This document shows, piece by piece, positions 44,358-55,268 of a DNA stretch of 64,000 nucleotides; the stretch's first letter is position 1; each line of letters starts with the position of its first letter. The position numbers and the translations under genes are program-made. The stretch comes from DATDIC01 sp963777625 (lineage in GTDB: Bacteria > Pseudomonadota > Alphaproteobacteria > Acetobacterales > Acetobacteraceae): positions 1 to 64,000 of the forward strand of contig CAVZRO010000015.1 in the NCBI GenBank assembly GCA_963777625.1. The letters are read 5' to 3'. The notes under the pieces were generated by a model, which had not been told where the DNA came from, ran no database searches, and was given only the letters and a program-made list of their open reading frames with translations.

Positions 44358-47250
44358 ATGACCAAACGTATGCTGATCGACGCCAGCCACGCGGAAGAAA
44401 CCCGCGTCGTAGTGCTGGACGGTAACCGACTTGAAGATTTCGACGTAGAGACAGCGACCAAGCGACAGCTCAAGGGCAATATCTACCTGGCCAAGGTCGT
44501 CCGGGTGGAGCCTAGCCTCCAGGCGGCATTCGTGGAATACGGCGGGAACCGGCACGGATTCCTCGCCTTCGACGAGATTCACCCGGACTATTATCAAATT
44601 CCCGTGGCCGACCGGCAGCGACTGCTGGAAATGCAAGCCCAGCAGGCGCGGGAGGAAGAAGAGGCGGCCGATCGCGACGCTGACCGTCGGTCCGCAGAGG
44701 CCGACGAGAAAAGTGCCCCGAGCACCGAGCCGTCGGATGGGACACAGGCACCCAGGCCAAACGAAAGCCGCGACGAGACTGAGGTCCCTGATGAGCCCGC
44801 GGTCTCATCGGCGCCGGGCGAGGCTGCCGCTCAATCCCTGGAGATTGACGCCGAGCGTATCAGCGCCCCCGTCGAGCCCCACGTGTCGATACCCATCTCG
44901 GAGTCCGGGCAGGAGCCGGAAGGTTCGCGCGAGCTTCCGGTCTGGGACACCGTTGATGAATCCGGAGCGACCCCGTCGCTCCCGGTCGAGGCGGACGCCG
45001 GCAACGTCGCTGACGAGGCGGTTCCCTACGAACCCATCGGTTCCACCGACTTCGCGGCTGACGACGTGGACCCGGATGATGAAGTTCCCGAGACTCCGCC
45101 GCCCGAAACTATCGGCGGTGAGACGGATACCGCCGACGATGCCGGCGAACGGCGGATGCCGTCCCGTTTCCTTCGCAGCTATAAGATCCAGGAGGTAATC
45201 CGCCGCCGGCAGATACTGCTGGTTCAGGTTGTGAAGGAGGAGCGGGGCACCAAGGGCGCCGCGCTGACGACGTATATTTCCCTGGCCGGCCGCTATTGCG
45301 TGCTGATGCCTAACTCCCCCCGCGGCGGTGGAATCTCGCGCAAGATCACCTCGCCCGCCGACCGGCGGCGCCTGAAAGAGGTGATGACTGAGCTCGATCT
45401 GCCCACGGGCATGGGACTGATCGTCCGCACGGCTGGCGCGAATCGACCGAAGCCCGAGATCAAGCGTGACTGCGAATATCTGCTGCGGCTGTGGGACGAG
45501 ATCCGGGAACTGACGCTCCGTTCCGTGGCACCGGCGCTGATCTATGAGGAAGCCAGCCTGATCAAGCGGGCGATCCGCGACGTCTATTCGCGTGACGTCG
45601 ATGAGGTGGTGGTGGACGGCGACGATGGTTGGCGCGCAGCGCGCGATTTCATGCGCATGCTGATGCCGACCCACGTCAAGAAGGTGCAACTCTGGCGTAA
45701 CGGTGGGCAGCCGCTGTTCGCGCGCCATCAGGTGGACGCGCAACTCGATGCCATCCTCAGCCCGACCGTCCAGCTTCGCTCCGGCGGCTATCTGGTGATC
45801 AATCAGGCCGAGGCGCTGGTGGCGATCGACGTCAATTCCGGCCGCTCGACCCGCGAGCGCGGCATCGAGGAGACCGCGCTGCGCACCAACCTGGAAGCCG
45901 CCGAAGAGGTGACGCGGCAGTTGCGGCTGCGCGATTTGGCGGGACTGATCGTGATCGACTTCATCGACATGGAGTCGAAAAAGCATAACGGCATGGTCGA
46001 GCGGCGCCTGAAGGACGCACTGAAGACCGACCGCGCGCGCATCCAGGTAGGTCATATCAGCCATTTCGGCCTGCTGGAGATGAGCCGGCAGCGTCTGCGG
46101 CCGAGCCTGGCGGAAACCAGCTTCATCACCTGCCCGCACTGCGCCGGCACTGGACACGTCCGAAGCACGGAGAGTGCAGCTATCCACGTGCTGCGCGGCA
46201 TCGAGGAAGAAGGCGGCAAACATCGCGCGGCGGAGATACTGGTGCACACCGCAGCGGCGATTGCGATGTACATCTTCAACCACAAGCGCGACCGGTTGGC
46301 AGAGATCGAGGCACGTGTCGGCATGCACGTGAGTTTCGCGACCGACGAAGCGATCATGTCATCGCACTATCGGATCGAACGGATCCGCACCCAGATTGTG
46401 TCTGAATCGCCGGCCGTGATCACCGCCGGGGCAGGGCATTTGCCGCAGGCTTCGGATCAGGAGGAGGCCACTGCGGACGTCGGTCGCCCGCAGATGCCCG
46501 AGAAGCCGGACAGTGACGCTGTTATCGAAACCGCGCCGGCGATGTGTGCCAGTGCCCGTGTCAGTGCCCGTGTCCGCCGAAACTACGACCGCCGAAACCA
46601 CGTCCGCTGAAGCCACGGCCGCCGCGGAAGAGGCTGAGCGTCACCGCCGCCGTCGCCGCCGCCGCCGCCGTGGTCGTCGCGACGAAGCTGGCAACGAGAT
46701 CAGACCTTCCGCGGAGGAAGCCGCGGAGGCGGCCGAAGACGGTATGCACATAGAGGGCGTTCCCGAAACGGCCGAGCCGGCGGTTGTCACGGGGGAGCCG
46801 AGTCGTCGCCGGTACCGGCGAGGGAATCAGCGGCGCCCGCGTGTCGATGACCTGCCTGATATCGCCGCACCCGGGGCGGACCAGCCCAATTTGCCGCCGG
46901 TTTACTTTGGCCCTACCCCGGCGGATCCGTTCGGGGGGCAGGCGTTCGACATTTTCGACGCGCTGGAACAGGTGGAGTTCCCAGAGCCGGCGCTTCCGAC
47001 AGTTGACGACGGCCAGGTGATCGAACCGGTGCCGGATGTCAGGCCAGCACCGGATGTCAGGCCGGCACCCTCGGATTTTTTGCCCCCGCCTGAGAGCGCA
47101 GCGCTTTCGCCGCCGGCTGCGACGGAGCCGGCGGAAACGGTGCCTGTTCCGGCCAACGATCCGGAGCCGGCACCTGCGGTAGCGCCGATCGTGGTGGGCG
47201 CGGACGAACCGCTTTCCGCCGAGAAGAAGCAAGGGTGGTGGCGCCGATAG
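44358..47250 (+). CDS. rne: Ribonuclease E, C-terminal tail frameshifted near 46545
   Basis: ATG 44358 (MTKRMLIDASHAEETRV). The S1 domain starts at about residue 35 (KGNIYLAKVVRVEPSLQAAF), is interrupted by an acidic insert of about 170 residues (EEEEAADRDADRRSAEADE onward), and resumes at LRSYKIQEVIRRRQILL. The catalytic DNase I-like domain has AIDVNSGRSTRERGIEETAL and LIVIDFIDME; the Zn-link is TCPHCAGTGH. The Arg-rich tail (a run of ten Arg, then ...KKQGWWRR) continues in the next frame from about 46541-46550; restoring TG in a TGTG run joins them. Whole protein about 965 residues. It processes and degrades RNA and scaffolds the degradosome. Confidence 0.92.
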
Positions 47251-47286
47251 GGAGAGTCGGCGCTCTCACCCGCCCACCGAGGTGCC

Positions 47287-47318
47287 TCCACCTCTCTCAC
47301 GTTGCCGGGAGAGGTGGA
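47287..47318. terminator. Bidirectional hairpin between rne and glmS
   Basis: TCCACCTCTC (47287-47296) pairs perfectly with GAGAGGTGGA (47309-47318) around a 12-nt loop, between the converging rne and glmS genes. No T tract follows on either strand, so it could be a weak terminator, an mRNA 3'-end protector or a REP-like element. Confidence 0.45.
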
Positions 47319-47359
47319 GCAACAGCCATCTCTTCGGCGCAGATCAAAAAGGGCTTACT

Positions 47360-49182
47360 TCATTCAACCGTGACCGACTTCGCCAGATTGCGCGGCTGGT
47401 CCACGTCCGTGCCCTTCAGCACGGCCACATAGTAAGCGAGCAACTGCACCGGGATCGCATACAGGATCGGGGCTACGAATGGATCGACTGTCGGAAGCAC
47501 CACGGTTTCGGCAGCGATGTTCTTTAGTTTTGCTGCTCCGGCTTCGTCGCTGAACACAATCACCTGGCCGCCGCGTGCCGCGGCTTCCTGGAGATTCGAA
47601 GCAGTTTTTTCAAACAACGGGCCGGACGGAACGATGGAAATCACCGGGACCGCCTGATCGATCAGCGCGATCGGGCCGTGCTTCATCTCGCCCGCGGCAT
47701 AACCCTCGGCGTGGATATAGCTGATCTCCTTCAGCTTCAGCGCGCCTTCCAGCGCGATGGGGAAGCAGTTCCCGCGCCCCAGATAGAGCACGTCCCGCGC
47801 CTGCGCCACGCGTGCCGCCAGCTCCTGGATCCGGCGGTCATTCTCCAGCACCTCGGCGGCGCGGCTGGGCACCTCCAGCAGCGCGTCCGTCATGGCGGCT
47901 TCCTGTTCGGGTCCGATCGCGCCGCGAGCCCGCGCGGCCGCGATGGCCAAACAGGCCAGCACCACCAGTTGCGCAGTAAATGCTTTGGTGCTGGCGACCC
48001 CGATCTCCGGCCCCGCCACCGTTTCCAGCACCGCGTCGGATTCCCGTGCCATGCTGCTTTCCGCCACGTTCACGATCGACAGAACGTGCTGACTGCGATC
48101 GCGCATGTAGCGCAGCGCGGCCATCGTGTCGGCGGTTTCGCCGGACTGACTCACCAGCAGCCCGAGGCCGCCCCGCGGCAAGGGGGGCGTGCGATAGCGA
48201 AATTCGCTCGCCACGTCGCAATCGGTCGGAATGCCGGCCATCGCCTCGAACCACCAGCGGCCGACCATCCCGGCGTAGAATGCAGACCCGCAGGCGCTGA
48301 GCGTGATCCGGGTACCGATGCAAAATCGAACGGCAAATCGGGCAGCACCACCGCACGCGTGGAGGGATTCACCATCCGATGTAGCGTGTCGCCGATCACC
48401 GCCGGATGCTCGTGCAGCTCCTTTTCCATGAAGTGGCGGAAATTTCCTTTGCCGATCGCAGCCCCGGTCAGCCGGGTCAGCTTGACCTCGCGCTCCACCT
48501 GGTCGCCGGCGCTGTCGAAGAAGCGGGCGCCCTTACGATCCACGACGGTCCAGTCGCCGTCCTTCAGATACGCGATGCGGCGGGTCAGCGGCGCCAGCGC
48601 CAACGCGTCGGAGCCGACGAACATTTCGTCCTCGCCATACCCGACCGCGAGCGGCGCGCCATGCTGCGCCCCGACGATCAGCTCCGGGTGGCCGGCAAAG
48701 ATCATCGCCAGCGCGTAGGCACCCTCCAACCGCCGGAACGCCGAACCAGCCGCGCTGACCGGGTCCATGCCCCGCTTCAGGTTCAAATCGACCAGTTGCG
48801 CGACCGTTTCGGTATCGGTTTCGGTGGAGAACTCCTGACCTTCCGCCTCCAGCTCGGCGCGCAGCTCGGCGTGGTTCTCGATAATGCCGTTATGCACGAT
48901 CGAGACGCGGGCCGTACCGTGCGGATGGGCGTTACTCTCGGTTGGCGCGCCGTGCGTCGCCCAGCGCGTATGACCTATTCCGGTCGTGCCCGGCAGTGGC
49001 GAGCGATCCAGCACCGCCGCCAGATTGCCCAGCTTCCCCTCGGCCCGGCGCCGGTCGACGTGGCCGTTGATCAGCGTCGCCACACCGGCGCTGTCGTAGC
49101 CACGGTATTCCAGCCGCCGCAGCGCCTCGATCAGCAGAGGTGCCGCCGGCCGCGACCCGATCACGCCTATGATGCCGCACAT
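47360..49182 (-). CDS. glmS: Glutamine-fructose-6-phosphate aminotransferase, frameshifted near 48318
   Basis: The N-terminal glutaminase half starts at 49182 with the catalytic Cys (MCGIIGVIGSRPAAPLL) and includes GIGHTRWATHGAPTESNAHP. The isomerase half has two SIS domains (LLVSQSGETADTMAAL; YLGRGNCFPIALEGALKLKE) and ends DVDQPRNLAKSVTVE. The frames switch between LPFDFA and GTRITLSACGSAFYAG at 48315-48321, consistent with one missing base. GlmS makes glucosamine 6-phosphate for peptidoglycan and LPS and is normally essential, so a real disruption is improbable. It lies 3 nt after glmU. Confidence 0.92.
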
Positions 49183-49185
49183 GTG

Positions 49186-50502
49186 CTAACGCCTTTTTTG
49201 TTGCTGCTGTCGGAAGCTGGCCGCCCGGCCCGGCTTGGAGACCTGGCGTCCGCGCGCGATGGCAAGCGCGTCGGCTTCCACATCCTCGGTGATCACGCTG
49301 CCGGCGGCGGTGATCGCGCCGGCCCCGACCCGCACCGGCGCCACCAGCGCCGTGTCGGAGCCAATGAAAGCGCCGGCTCCGATGGTGGTGCGGTGCTTGG
49401 CGAACCCGTCGTAATTGCAGGTGATCGTGCCGGCGCCGATATTTGCCCCGGCGCCCACCTCGGCGTCGCCGAGATAAGTCAGGTGATTGGCCTTCGCCCC
49501 CGCGCCCAGCTCGGTCGCCTTCAGTTCCACGAAATTGCCGACATGCGCGGCCGTTCCAACCACGGTTCCCGGCCGTATGCGGGCGAACGGCCCGATCAGG
49601 CAGTTCTCGCCCACGGTGCATCCTTCCAGGTGGCTGAATGCTCGGATCGCCGTTCCGCGCGCTACGCTCACCCCGGGTCCGAACACCACGTTCGGGCCAA
49701 GCGAGACATCCTCGGCCAGAATTGTGTCGGCGCACAGGAAAACCGAGGACGGGTCGGTCATGGTGACCCCGGCCTCCATCGCGGCCTGGCGAAGCCGTTG
49801 CTGCACCACCGCCTCGGCCGCTGCCAACTCCGCGCGGGAGTTGATCCCGGCCAGCTCCTCGGCGGGGCCCTCGACGGCCGCCACCCGCACATGCTCCGCC
49901 TGGGCCAGCGCCACGCAATCCGTCAGGTAATATTCACGCTTGGCATTGTCCGCGCCGACTGCCTTGAGCCAGCGTGTCATGTCGGAGGCGGCGGCGCACA
50001 GCACGCCGGCGTTGCAGAGGCCTTGCGCCCGTTCAGCAGGTGAAGCATCGGCCCACTCCACGATCCGCTCCACGTAACCGCCTTCCCCGATGACCCGGCC
50101 ATAACGAGCTGGGTCGGCAGGACGCATTGCCAGCAGCGCCAGTCCGGCATCGCCGGCGGAGCGGCGGTCGAGCAGGCGTCGCAGCGTTTCGGGCAGGATC
50201 AGTGGATTATCGCCGTACAACACCGCGACATCGCCCGACCCAAACCACGGCGCCGCCTGCAGCGCGGCGTGCGCGGTCCCCAGCCGCTCGGTCTGCACGA
50301 CACACCGGTGTGGTGCGACTGCCTGCTCAACCGCCGGCATGTCGGGCCCGACGACGACCACCACGGACTCGAATACCGATTCGCATCCGGTCAGAAGATG
50401 CTGCAGCATCGGGCGCCCGGCAATCGGATGCAGCGCCTTCGGCAGTGACGATTTCATACGCGTGCCGAGGCCGGCGGCTAGGATCACGGCAGTTGCAGGC
50501 AT
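49186..50502 (-). CDS. glmU: Bifunctional UDP-N-acetylglucosamine pyrophosphorylase/glucosamine-1-phosphate N-acetyltransferase
   Basis: 438 residues from ATG 50502 (MPATAVILAAGLGTRM), with AAGGA about 9 nt upstream; ATG 50520 is possible. The uridyltransferase domain has AAGLGTRMKSSLPKALHPIA and VAVLYGDNPLI. The left-handed beta-helix acetyltransferase domain has hexapeptide repeats (GPNVVFGPGVSVARGTAIRA) and the active-site region KANHLTYLGDAEVGAGANIG and TCNYDGFAKHRTTIG. It makes UDP-GlcNAc using the GlmS product. Operon glmU - glmS, divergent from gph. Confidence 0.95.
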   Translation of the reverse strand: MPATAVILAAGLGTRMKSSLPKALHPIAGRPMLQHLLTGCESVFESVVVVVGPDMPAVEQAVAPHRCVVQTERLGTAHAALQAAPWFGSGDVAVLYGDNPLILPETLRRLLDRRSAGDAGLALLAMRPADPARYGRVIGEGGYVERIVEWADASPAERAQGLCNAGVLCAAASDMTRWLKAVGADNAKREYYLTDCVALAQAEHVRVAAVEGPAEELAGINSRAELAAAEAVVQQRLRQAAMEAGVTMTDPSSVFLCADTILAEDVSLGPNVVFGPGVSVARGTAIRAFSHLEGCTVGENCLIGPFARIRPGTVVGTAAHVGNFVELKATELGAGAKANHLTYLGDAEVGAGANIGAGTITCNYDGFAKHRTTIGAGAFIGSDTALVAPVRVGAGAITAAGSVITEDVEADALAIARGRQVSKPGRAASFRQQQQKRR

Positions 50503-50599
50503 CTCGGTTCCTTGTTCCATTGCCGATAGCGGCGCGGCATAGCTGATGTCAAAGGCGACTGTCATGCGACCGTTCAAATTACGTGTCGGAGATTAACGC

Positions 50600-51290
50600 G
50601 TGCCGAAATGCCTGCTACTCGATCTTGACGGCACACTGGTCGAACTCGGTGCCCGACCTTGCCGCCGCCCTGAACCGGCTGATGGAGGCCCACGGGCTGG
50701 CCCCGTTCTCAGCCATAGAGACGGCCCGGATGGTAGGCGATGGCGTGGAACGGCTGGTCCGGCGTGCCTTCGCAGCCCGCGGGCAGACGCCATCAGCCGA
50801 TGATATCGCGGCGTATATAGCGGATTATGGCGCCAACTACGCCGTCGCGACGCGACTCTATCCGGACGTGGAAGTTACCCTGCGGGCCATGCGGGCAGAC
50901 GGGTGGCGGCTGGCGGTCTGCACCAACAAGCTGGAACGCCCGGCTCGCGCGTTGCTGGAAGCAGTGAAGATCGGCGACCTGTTTTCAGCGATCGGGGGCG
51001 GCGACAGTTTCCCGGTCCGCAAGCCGGATCCGGCCCATTTGCTGGCCACCCTGAAAAGGGTTGGGGGCGTACCTCAGTCCAGCATAATGGCTGGCGACCA
51101 CGCGAACGACGTCAAGAGCGCACGCGGCGCGGGAATTCCGTGCATCTTCGCCGGCTGGGGCTACGGCACCCTGGACATGGCCCGCGGCGCGGCCGCTGTC
51201 GCCCGGAGTTTTCCCGACCTGCTCGGGCTAGCCTCTGCGCTGCTGCAAGCCTCGAGTCGCCCGAATGCTCAGTCCCCTTCGCTCCGTTGA
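50600..51290 (+). CDS. gph: Phosphoglycolate phosphatase-like HAD hydrolase, frameshifted near 50643
   Basis: Starts at GTG 50600 with the HAD motif MPKCLLLDLDGTLV, then shifts frame into SVPDLAAALNRLMEAHGLAP. Removing one A from AA at 50643-50644 gives LDGTLVDSVPDLAAALNRL, exactly the family consensus. Later HAD motifs: AVCTNKLERPA (Thr/Asn motif II), VRKPDPAHL (Lys motif III) and MAGDHANDVKSARGAG (motif IV). It would dephosphorylate 2-phosphoglycolate. Divergent from glmU, with its 3' end overlapping the converging GH15 gene by 22 bp. Confidence 0.88.
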
Positions 51291-53087
51291 TGGGCTGGTC
51301 CGTAATTGGTCAGGTTCAGCGCCGTGTTGATAAGTGCCAGGTGCGAGAAGGCCTGCGGGAAATTCCCGAGCAGGCGCTGCGTGTCGGGATCATATTCTTC
51401 CGCGAGCAGGCCCACATCGTTGGCAAGTGCCAGCAGCCGCTGAAACAGCTCCTTGGCGTCATCGTAGCGTCCCTGCAGCACCAGGTTGTCGGCCAGCCAG
51501 AAGCTGCAGGCCAGGAACACGCCTTCTCCTGGCGGCAATCCATCTGCCGTGGTTTCGGTCTGATAGCGCCGCACAAACCCGGCATGCATCAGTTCCCGCT
51601 CGATCGCAGCTACGGTGCCTCGCATGCGCGGATCGGTTGCCGGCAGAAAACCCACCAGCGGGATCATCAGCAGACTTGCATCGAGTGTCTCGCCGCCTAG
51701 GGTCTGCACGAAGCTGTTCTTGCCGGCATGAAATCCCTGCTGGCAAATGGTTTCATGCATCTGCTGGCGCAGCGCACGCCACTGCTCCACCGGTGCATCC
51801 GCTATCTTGTGTTCTTCCGCCCCCTTGACCGCCCGGTCCATCGCGACCCAGGCCATCACCTTGGAAAAGGTGAACTGCTGGCTGCCGCCACGGACCTCCC
51901 AGATGCTTTCGTCCGGCTGATCCCAGAGCGTCGCCAGATGTTCGACAATCTCGCGCTGCAGTTCCCAAATTTCGCCCGCAGTGGCCAAGCCGCCGCGTTC
52001 GGACTGGTACAGGGCGTCCACCACCTCGCCAAAGACGTCGATCTGCAACTGCGTGGCGGCGGCATTGCCGATCCGCACCGGCTTGGCACCCTGATATCCG
52101 GCCAGCCAGGGAATCTCCCACTCCGGCGACCGGCGCTCCCCCGCCAGGCCATACAGCGTCTGAAGCTGCGCCGGACTGCCGGCCACGCTGCGGCGCAGCC
52201 ACTCGCTCCACGCGCGGGCTTCTTCCCGGTACCCCGCATGTATCAGGGCCAGCAGCGTAAAGGTCGCGTCCCGCAACCAGCAGAACCGGTAATCCCAGTT
52301 GCGCGACCCGCCGAGCTGCTCGGGCAGCGAGGTGGTCGGCGCGGCGACGATGCCACCCGTGGGCGCGAATGTCAGCGCCTTGAGCGTCAGCAGCGATCGT
52401 TGCACGGCCGGCTGCCACTCCCCTTCATACGCGCCGCGGTGACACCAATCGGTCCAGAATGCCTCGGTGACGGAGAGTGCGCGATCAGGGTCAGGAACCG
52501 CGGGGGCGGCCAAATGAGATGGGCCATAGGCCAGAATAAAGAATTCTTCCTTCCCCGCCTCGATGGCGAACTCCGCGACGGTGGTGAAATCCCGTCCTTC
52601 CAGCGGGACCGTGCTGTGCAGTACCTACCAGGGACGGCCCGGCAATCGCGCGCACCCCGAAGCCGGTGCGTAGACGGGTCACCCAGGAAATCACCGCCCC
52701 ATATTCGAAGCGCAGCGCCAGTTCGAAGCACACCGGCAGACGCCCGCGGAGACCACGCACGACACGGACAATCGAAGAGCCCGACCCGCCCATCGGCATG
52801 AAGTCGATCAGTACCGCGGCTCCCTCGTCGGTTTCGTAGGTGGTCTCCAGGATCAGGGTTCCAGGACGGTAGCGCCGCGTGATCCGCGGACTGGGGCCGG
52901 CCGGGGCGATGCGCCAACGACCCGCCCGTGGCGTGTCGAGCAACGCGGCGAAGCAGGCATCGCTGTCGAACCGCGGCCAGCACAGCCAGTCGATCGAACC
53001 GTCGCGGCTGACCAACGCGGCGGTCGCGCAGTCACCGATCAGGGCATAATCCTCAAGTCGCGGAGGAATATCCTGTGGGTTGCCCAT
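51269..53087 (-). CDS. Glycoside hydrolase family 15 protein, frameshifted near 52625
   Basis: From ATG 53087 (MGNPQDIPPRLEDYALIGDC) with the family opening DGSIDWLCWPRFDSDACFAA. The frame changes near 52624-52628: removing one G gives LVVLHSTVPLEGRDFTTVAEF. The catalytic (alpha/alpha)6 domain follows, with GGSRNWDYRFCWLRDATFTL and, near the end, EEYDPDTQRLLGNFPQAFSHLALINTA containing the general-base region (LLGNFPQAFSHLALINTALN). Total about 605 residues. GH15 members of this type are glucoamylase- or trehalase-like; sequence alone does not decide. No signal peptide, so cytoplasmic. Confidence 0.87.
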
Positions 53088-53096
53088 CACGCCGAG

Positions 53097-53492
53097 TCAG
53101 CTCGCCCGGCCGTAGGTGCGACCGCCGGCATTGTCGGGGCACCAGCAGGTAGCAGCCGCCGGGGTGGGGTGCACCATCGGGCAGGCGTATGGCCCGGCGT
53201 AGCAGGACTGCGCGGTGATCCCACCCCGCGGCGGTGCATAATCTTGTTGCGGCGCATAACCCGGGGGAGGCGGCGGTGCGTACACCACGGGCGGTGGAGG
53301 CGGGTAATAGACCGGCGGAGGGTAGTAGATCGGCGGAGGATAGAAAAAAGGCGGCGCGATGCCCACCGCGAACCCGCCACGCCACCAGGCCAGAGCCGGC
53401 GACGAGGCAAGCAACGGGATGAGCGCGGCTGCGCAAAGCAACGCCGCCGTTACCGGACGACGACACCGGATGAGCACTGATCTGATCATCAT
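53097..53492 (-). CDS. Small secreted Pro/Tyr-rich protein
   Basis: 131 residues. A signal peptide (VTAALLCAAALIPLLASSPALA) precedes a low-complexity region of repeated (F/Y)YPPP units (FFYPPPIYYPPPVYYPPPPP) and a C-terminal domain with five Cys-containing positions (SCYAGPYACPM ... TCWCPD). It is likely periplasmic or surface-exposed. Function unknown; similar Pro/Tyr-rich small exported proteins are common in this bacterial group. Located 9 nt upstream of the GH15 gene. Confidence 0.65.
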   Translation of the reverse strand: MMIRSVLIRCRRPVTAALLCAAALIPLLASSPALAWWRGGFAVGIAPPFFYPPPIYYPPPVYYPPPPPVVYAPPPPPGYAPQQDYAPPRGGITAQSCYAGPYACPMVHPTPAAATCWCPDNAGGRTYGRAS

Positions 53493-53693
53493 CTGCCCCG
53501 AACGTCGAACCTGGGCTCTTGTTGCATATTAGGCGTGCATCCTTCCAGTTTCCGATCGGCCCGGTCAACGCAACTTGACTTTCGGGTGCGGCGTCTTGAT
53601 ATCCGGCGCGATGCGCGCGGCAGTCCGGCCGGACGGTTGCGTATGCGCGGCAGGCCGCACACCGCTCCAAGCGGCACTCGACTGGACAAGAAT

Positions 53694-55268
53694 TTGACCG
53701 ACACGCTCGCCGCTTCGGCGGAACTGACCGACTATGCGCCGGCTCCGATGGCGGAGCCGCACCGCCCGCTGTTTGATGATCTCGGCCTTTCTGAACCTGT
53801 GCTGCGCGCGGTCGAGGAAATGGGATACCGCCACCCTACCCCGATCCAGGAACAGGCAATCCCGTTTGTGCTGATGGGGCGTGACGTGCTGGGCGCCGCA
53901 CAGACCGGCACCGGCAAGACCGCCAGCTTCACCCTGCCGCTGCTGGACATCCTTTCCGGCTCCCGCGCCCGCGCCCGCATGCCGCGCAGCCTGATCCTGG
54001 AGCCGACGCGTGAGCTGGCGCTGCAGGTCGCGGAGAATTTCCTCCAGTACGGCAAATATCTGAAACTTACCCACGCGCTGGTCATTGGCGGCGAAAGCAT
54101 GACCGACCAGAAGGATGTGCTGATGCGTGGCGTCGATGTGCTGATTGCCACGCCCGGTCGATTGATCGACATGTTCGAGCGGGGCGCCATCCTGCTCAGC
54201 GACGTCAAGATCCTGGTCATCGACGAAGCGGACCGCATGCTGGACATGGGGTTCATTCCCGACGTCGAGCGTATCGTCGGTCTGCTGCCGCGTACTCGGC
54301 AGACATTGTTCTTCTCCGCCACCATGCTGCCGGAGATAAGACGCCTGGCCGACGCCTTCCTGCAGAATCCGAAGGAGATTTCGGTCTCCCGTCCGGCCTC
54401 GGTGGCGACGACAATCGTCGAGGGCCTGATCCTGGTGGCCGAACACGACAAACGCGAATCCCTGCGTCGGCTGATTCGCACCCAGAAGGTGCAGAACGCG
54501 CTGATCTTCTGCAACCGCAAGCGCGACGTGGATATCCTGTACAAGTCGCTGACCCGACACCGGCTCAACGCCGGCGCGCTGCACGGGGACATGACCCAGA
54601 CTGTGCGCTTCGCCACCCTCGAAAAATTCCGCGCCGGCGAGCTGCAGCTTCTGGTGTGCAGCGATGTCGCTGCGCGCGGTCTCGATATCGGGGGCCTGTC
54701 GCACGTCTTCAATTTCGACGTGCCGCACCACGCCGAGGATTACGTGCACCGTATCGGCCGAACCGGCCGCGCCGGGCTGGAGGGGCACGCATTCACCATC
54801 GCCACCCCCGAGGATCGACTGGGGGTCGAAGCTATCGAGAAGTTGATCAGCCACCCGATCCCTCCCGTCGTGGTCGAGGGGCTCGATCCGGTGGCCTGGG
54901 CCGAGGATGATGGACGGCGCGGCCGCCGCGGACGTGGCCGGACCGTAGCCAAGCGGGCCGGACCCGAGCCCGCGAAGCCGATCAAGCCGGTCAAAAAAAC
55001 CGAACCTGTCAACAAGGCCGAAATCAAAAACACCGAACCGGTGCGTGACAGGCCGCGCCGCGAAAGGGCAGCAAAACCTGCCCTGCCGCCGTCCGAGCCA
55101 CGCCCCCCCGCATCCCCCCGGGAGCGGCCGGTGGCCCGTGCTCGACCCACCGAGGAGCCGGCGGCGGCTGCCGTCACCGGCTTCGGGGACGATATTCCAT
55201 CCTTCATGCAGATTCGACCGCGCGCCGCCCGTACCGCGCCCGCAAAGACTGTCGAGACAGAGGCATGA
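53694..55268 (+). CDS. DEAD-box ATP-dependent RNA helicase (RhlE-like)
   Basis: About 524 residues if TTG 53694 (LTDTLAASAEL) is the start; ATG 53748 (MAEPHRPLFDDLGLS) is the shorter option and ATG 53643 a longer one. All helicase motifs are present: Q motif F..LGLSEPVL...PTPIQ, motif I AQTGTGKTAS, Ia PTRELALQ, II VIDEADRMLD, III FSATM, IV ALIFCNRKRDV, V SDVAARGLDI and VI HRIGRTGRAG. A basic, Lys/Pro/Arg-rich tail of about 120 residues follows (GRRGRRGRGRTVAKR). It remodels RNA, possibly in the degradosome or in ribosome assembly. Overlaps the next gene by 4 nt. Confidence 0.93.
   Translation: MTDTLAASAELTDYAPAPMAEPHRPLFDDLGLSEPVLRAVEEMGYRHPTPIQEQAIPFVLMGRDVLGAAQTGTGKTASFTLPLLDILSGSRARARMPRSLILEPTRELALQVAENFLQYGKYLKLTHALVIGGESMTDQKDVLMRGVDVLIATPGRLIDMFERGAILLSDVKILVIDEADRMLDMGFIPDVERIVGLLPRTRQTLFFSATMLPEIRRLADAFLQNPKEISVSRPASVATTIVEGLILVAEHDKRESLRRLIRTQKVQNALIFCNRKRDVDILYKSLTRHRLNAGALHGDMTQTVRFATLEKFRAGELQLLVCSDVAARGLDIGGLSHVFNFDVPHHAEDYVHRIGRTGRAGLEGHAFTIATPEDRLGVEAIEKLISHPIPPVVVEGLDPVAWAEDDGRRGRRGRGRTVAKRAGPEPAKPIKPVKKTEPVNKAEIKNTEPVRDRPRRERAAKPALPPSEPRPPASPRERPVARARPTEEPAAAAVTGFGDDIPSFMQIRPRAARTAPAKTVETEA

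Noticed and set aside
44805..46328. A 507-codon open frame antisense to rne
   Set aside because: The sense frame carries RNase E motifs throughout; the antisense product matches nothing recognisable.
46600..47250. Arg-rich open frame as a separate gene after rne
   Set aside because: Its content (Arg run, acidic/proline stretch, final KKQGWWRR) is the expected C-terminal tail of RNase E, so it is treated as the same gene across a frame break.
53565..54854. A 429-codon open frame antisense to the DEAD-box helicase gene
   Set aside because: Same reason: the sense strand has every helicase motif and the antisense product is low-complexity His/Gln/Arg-rich.
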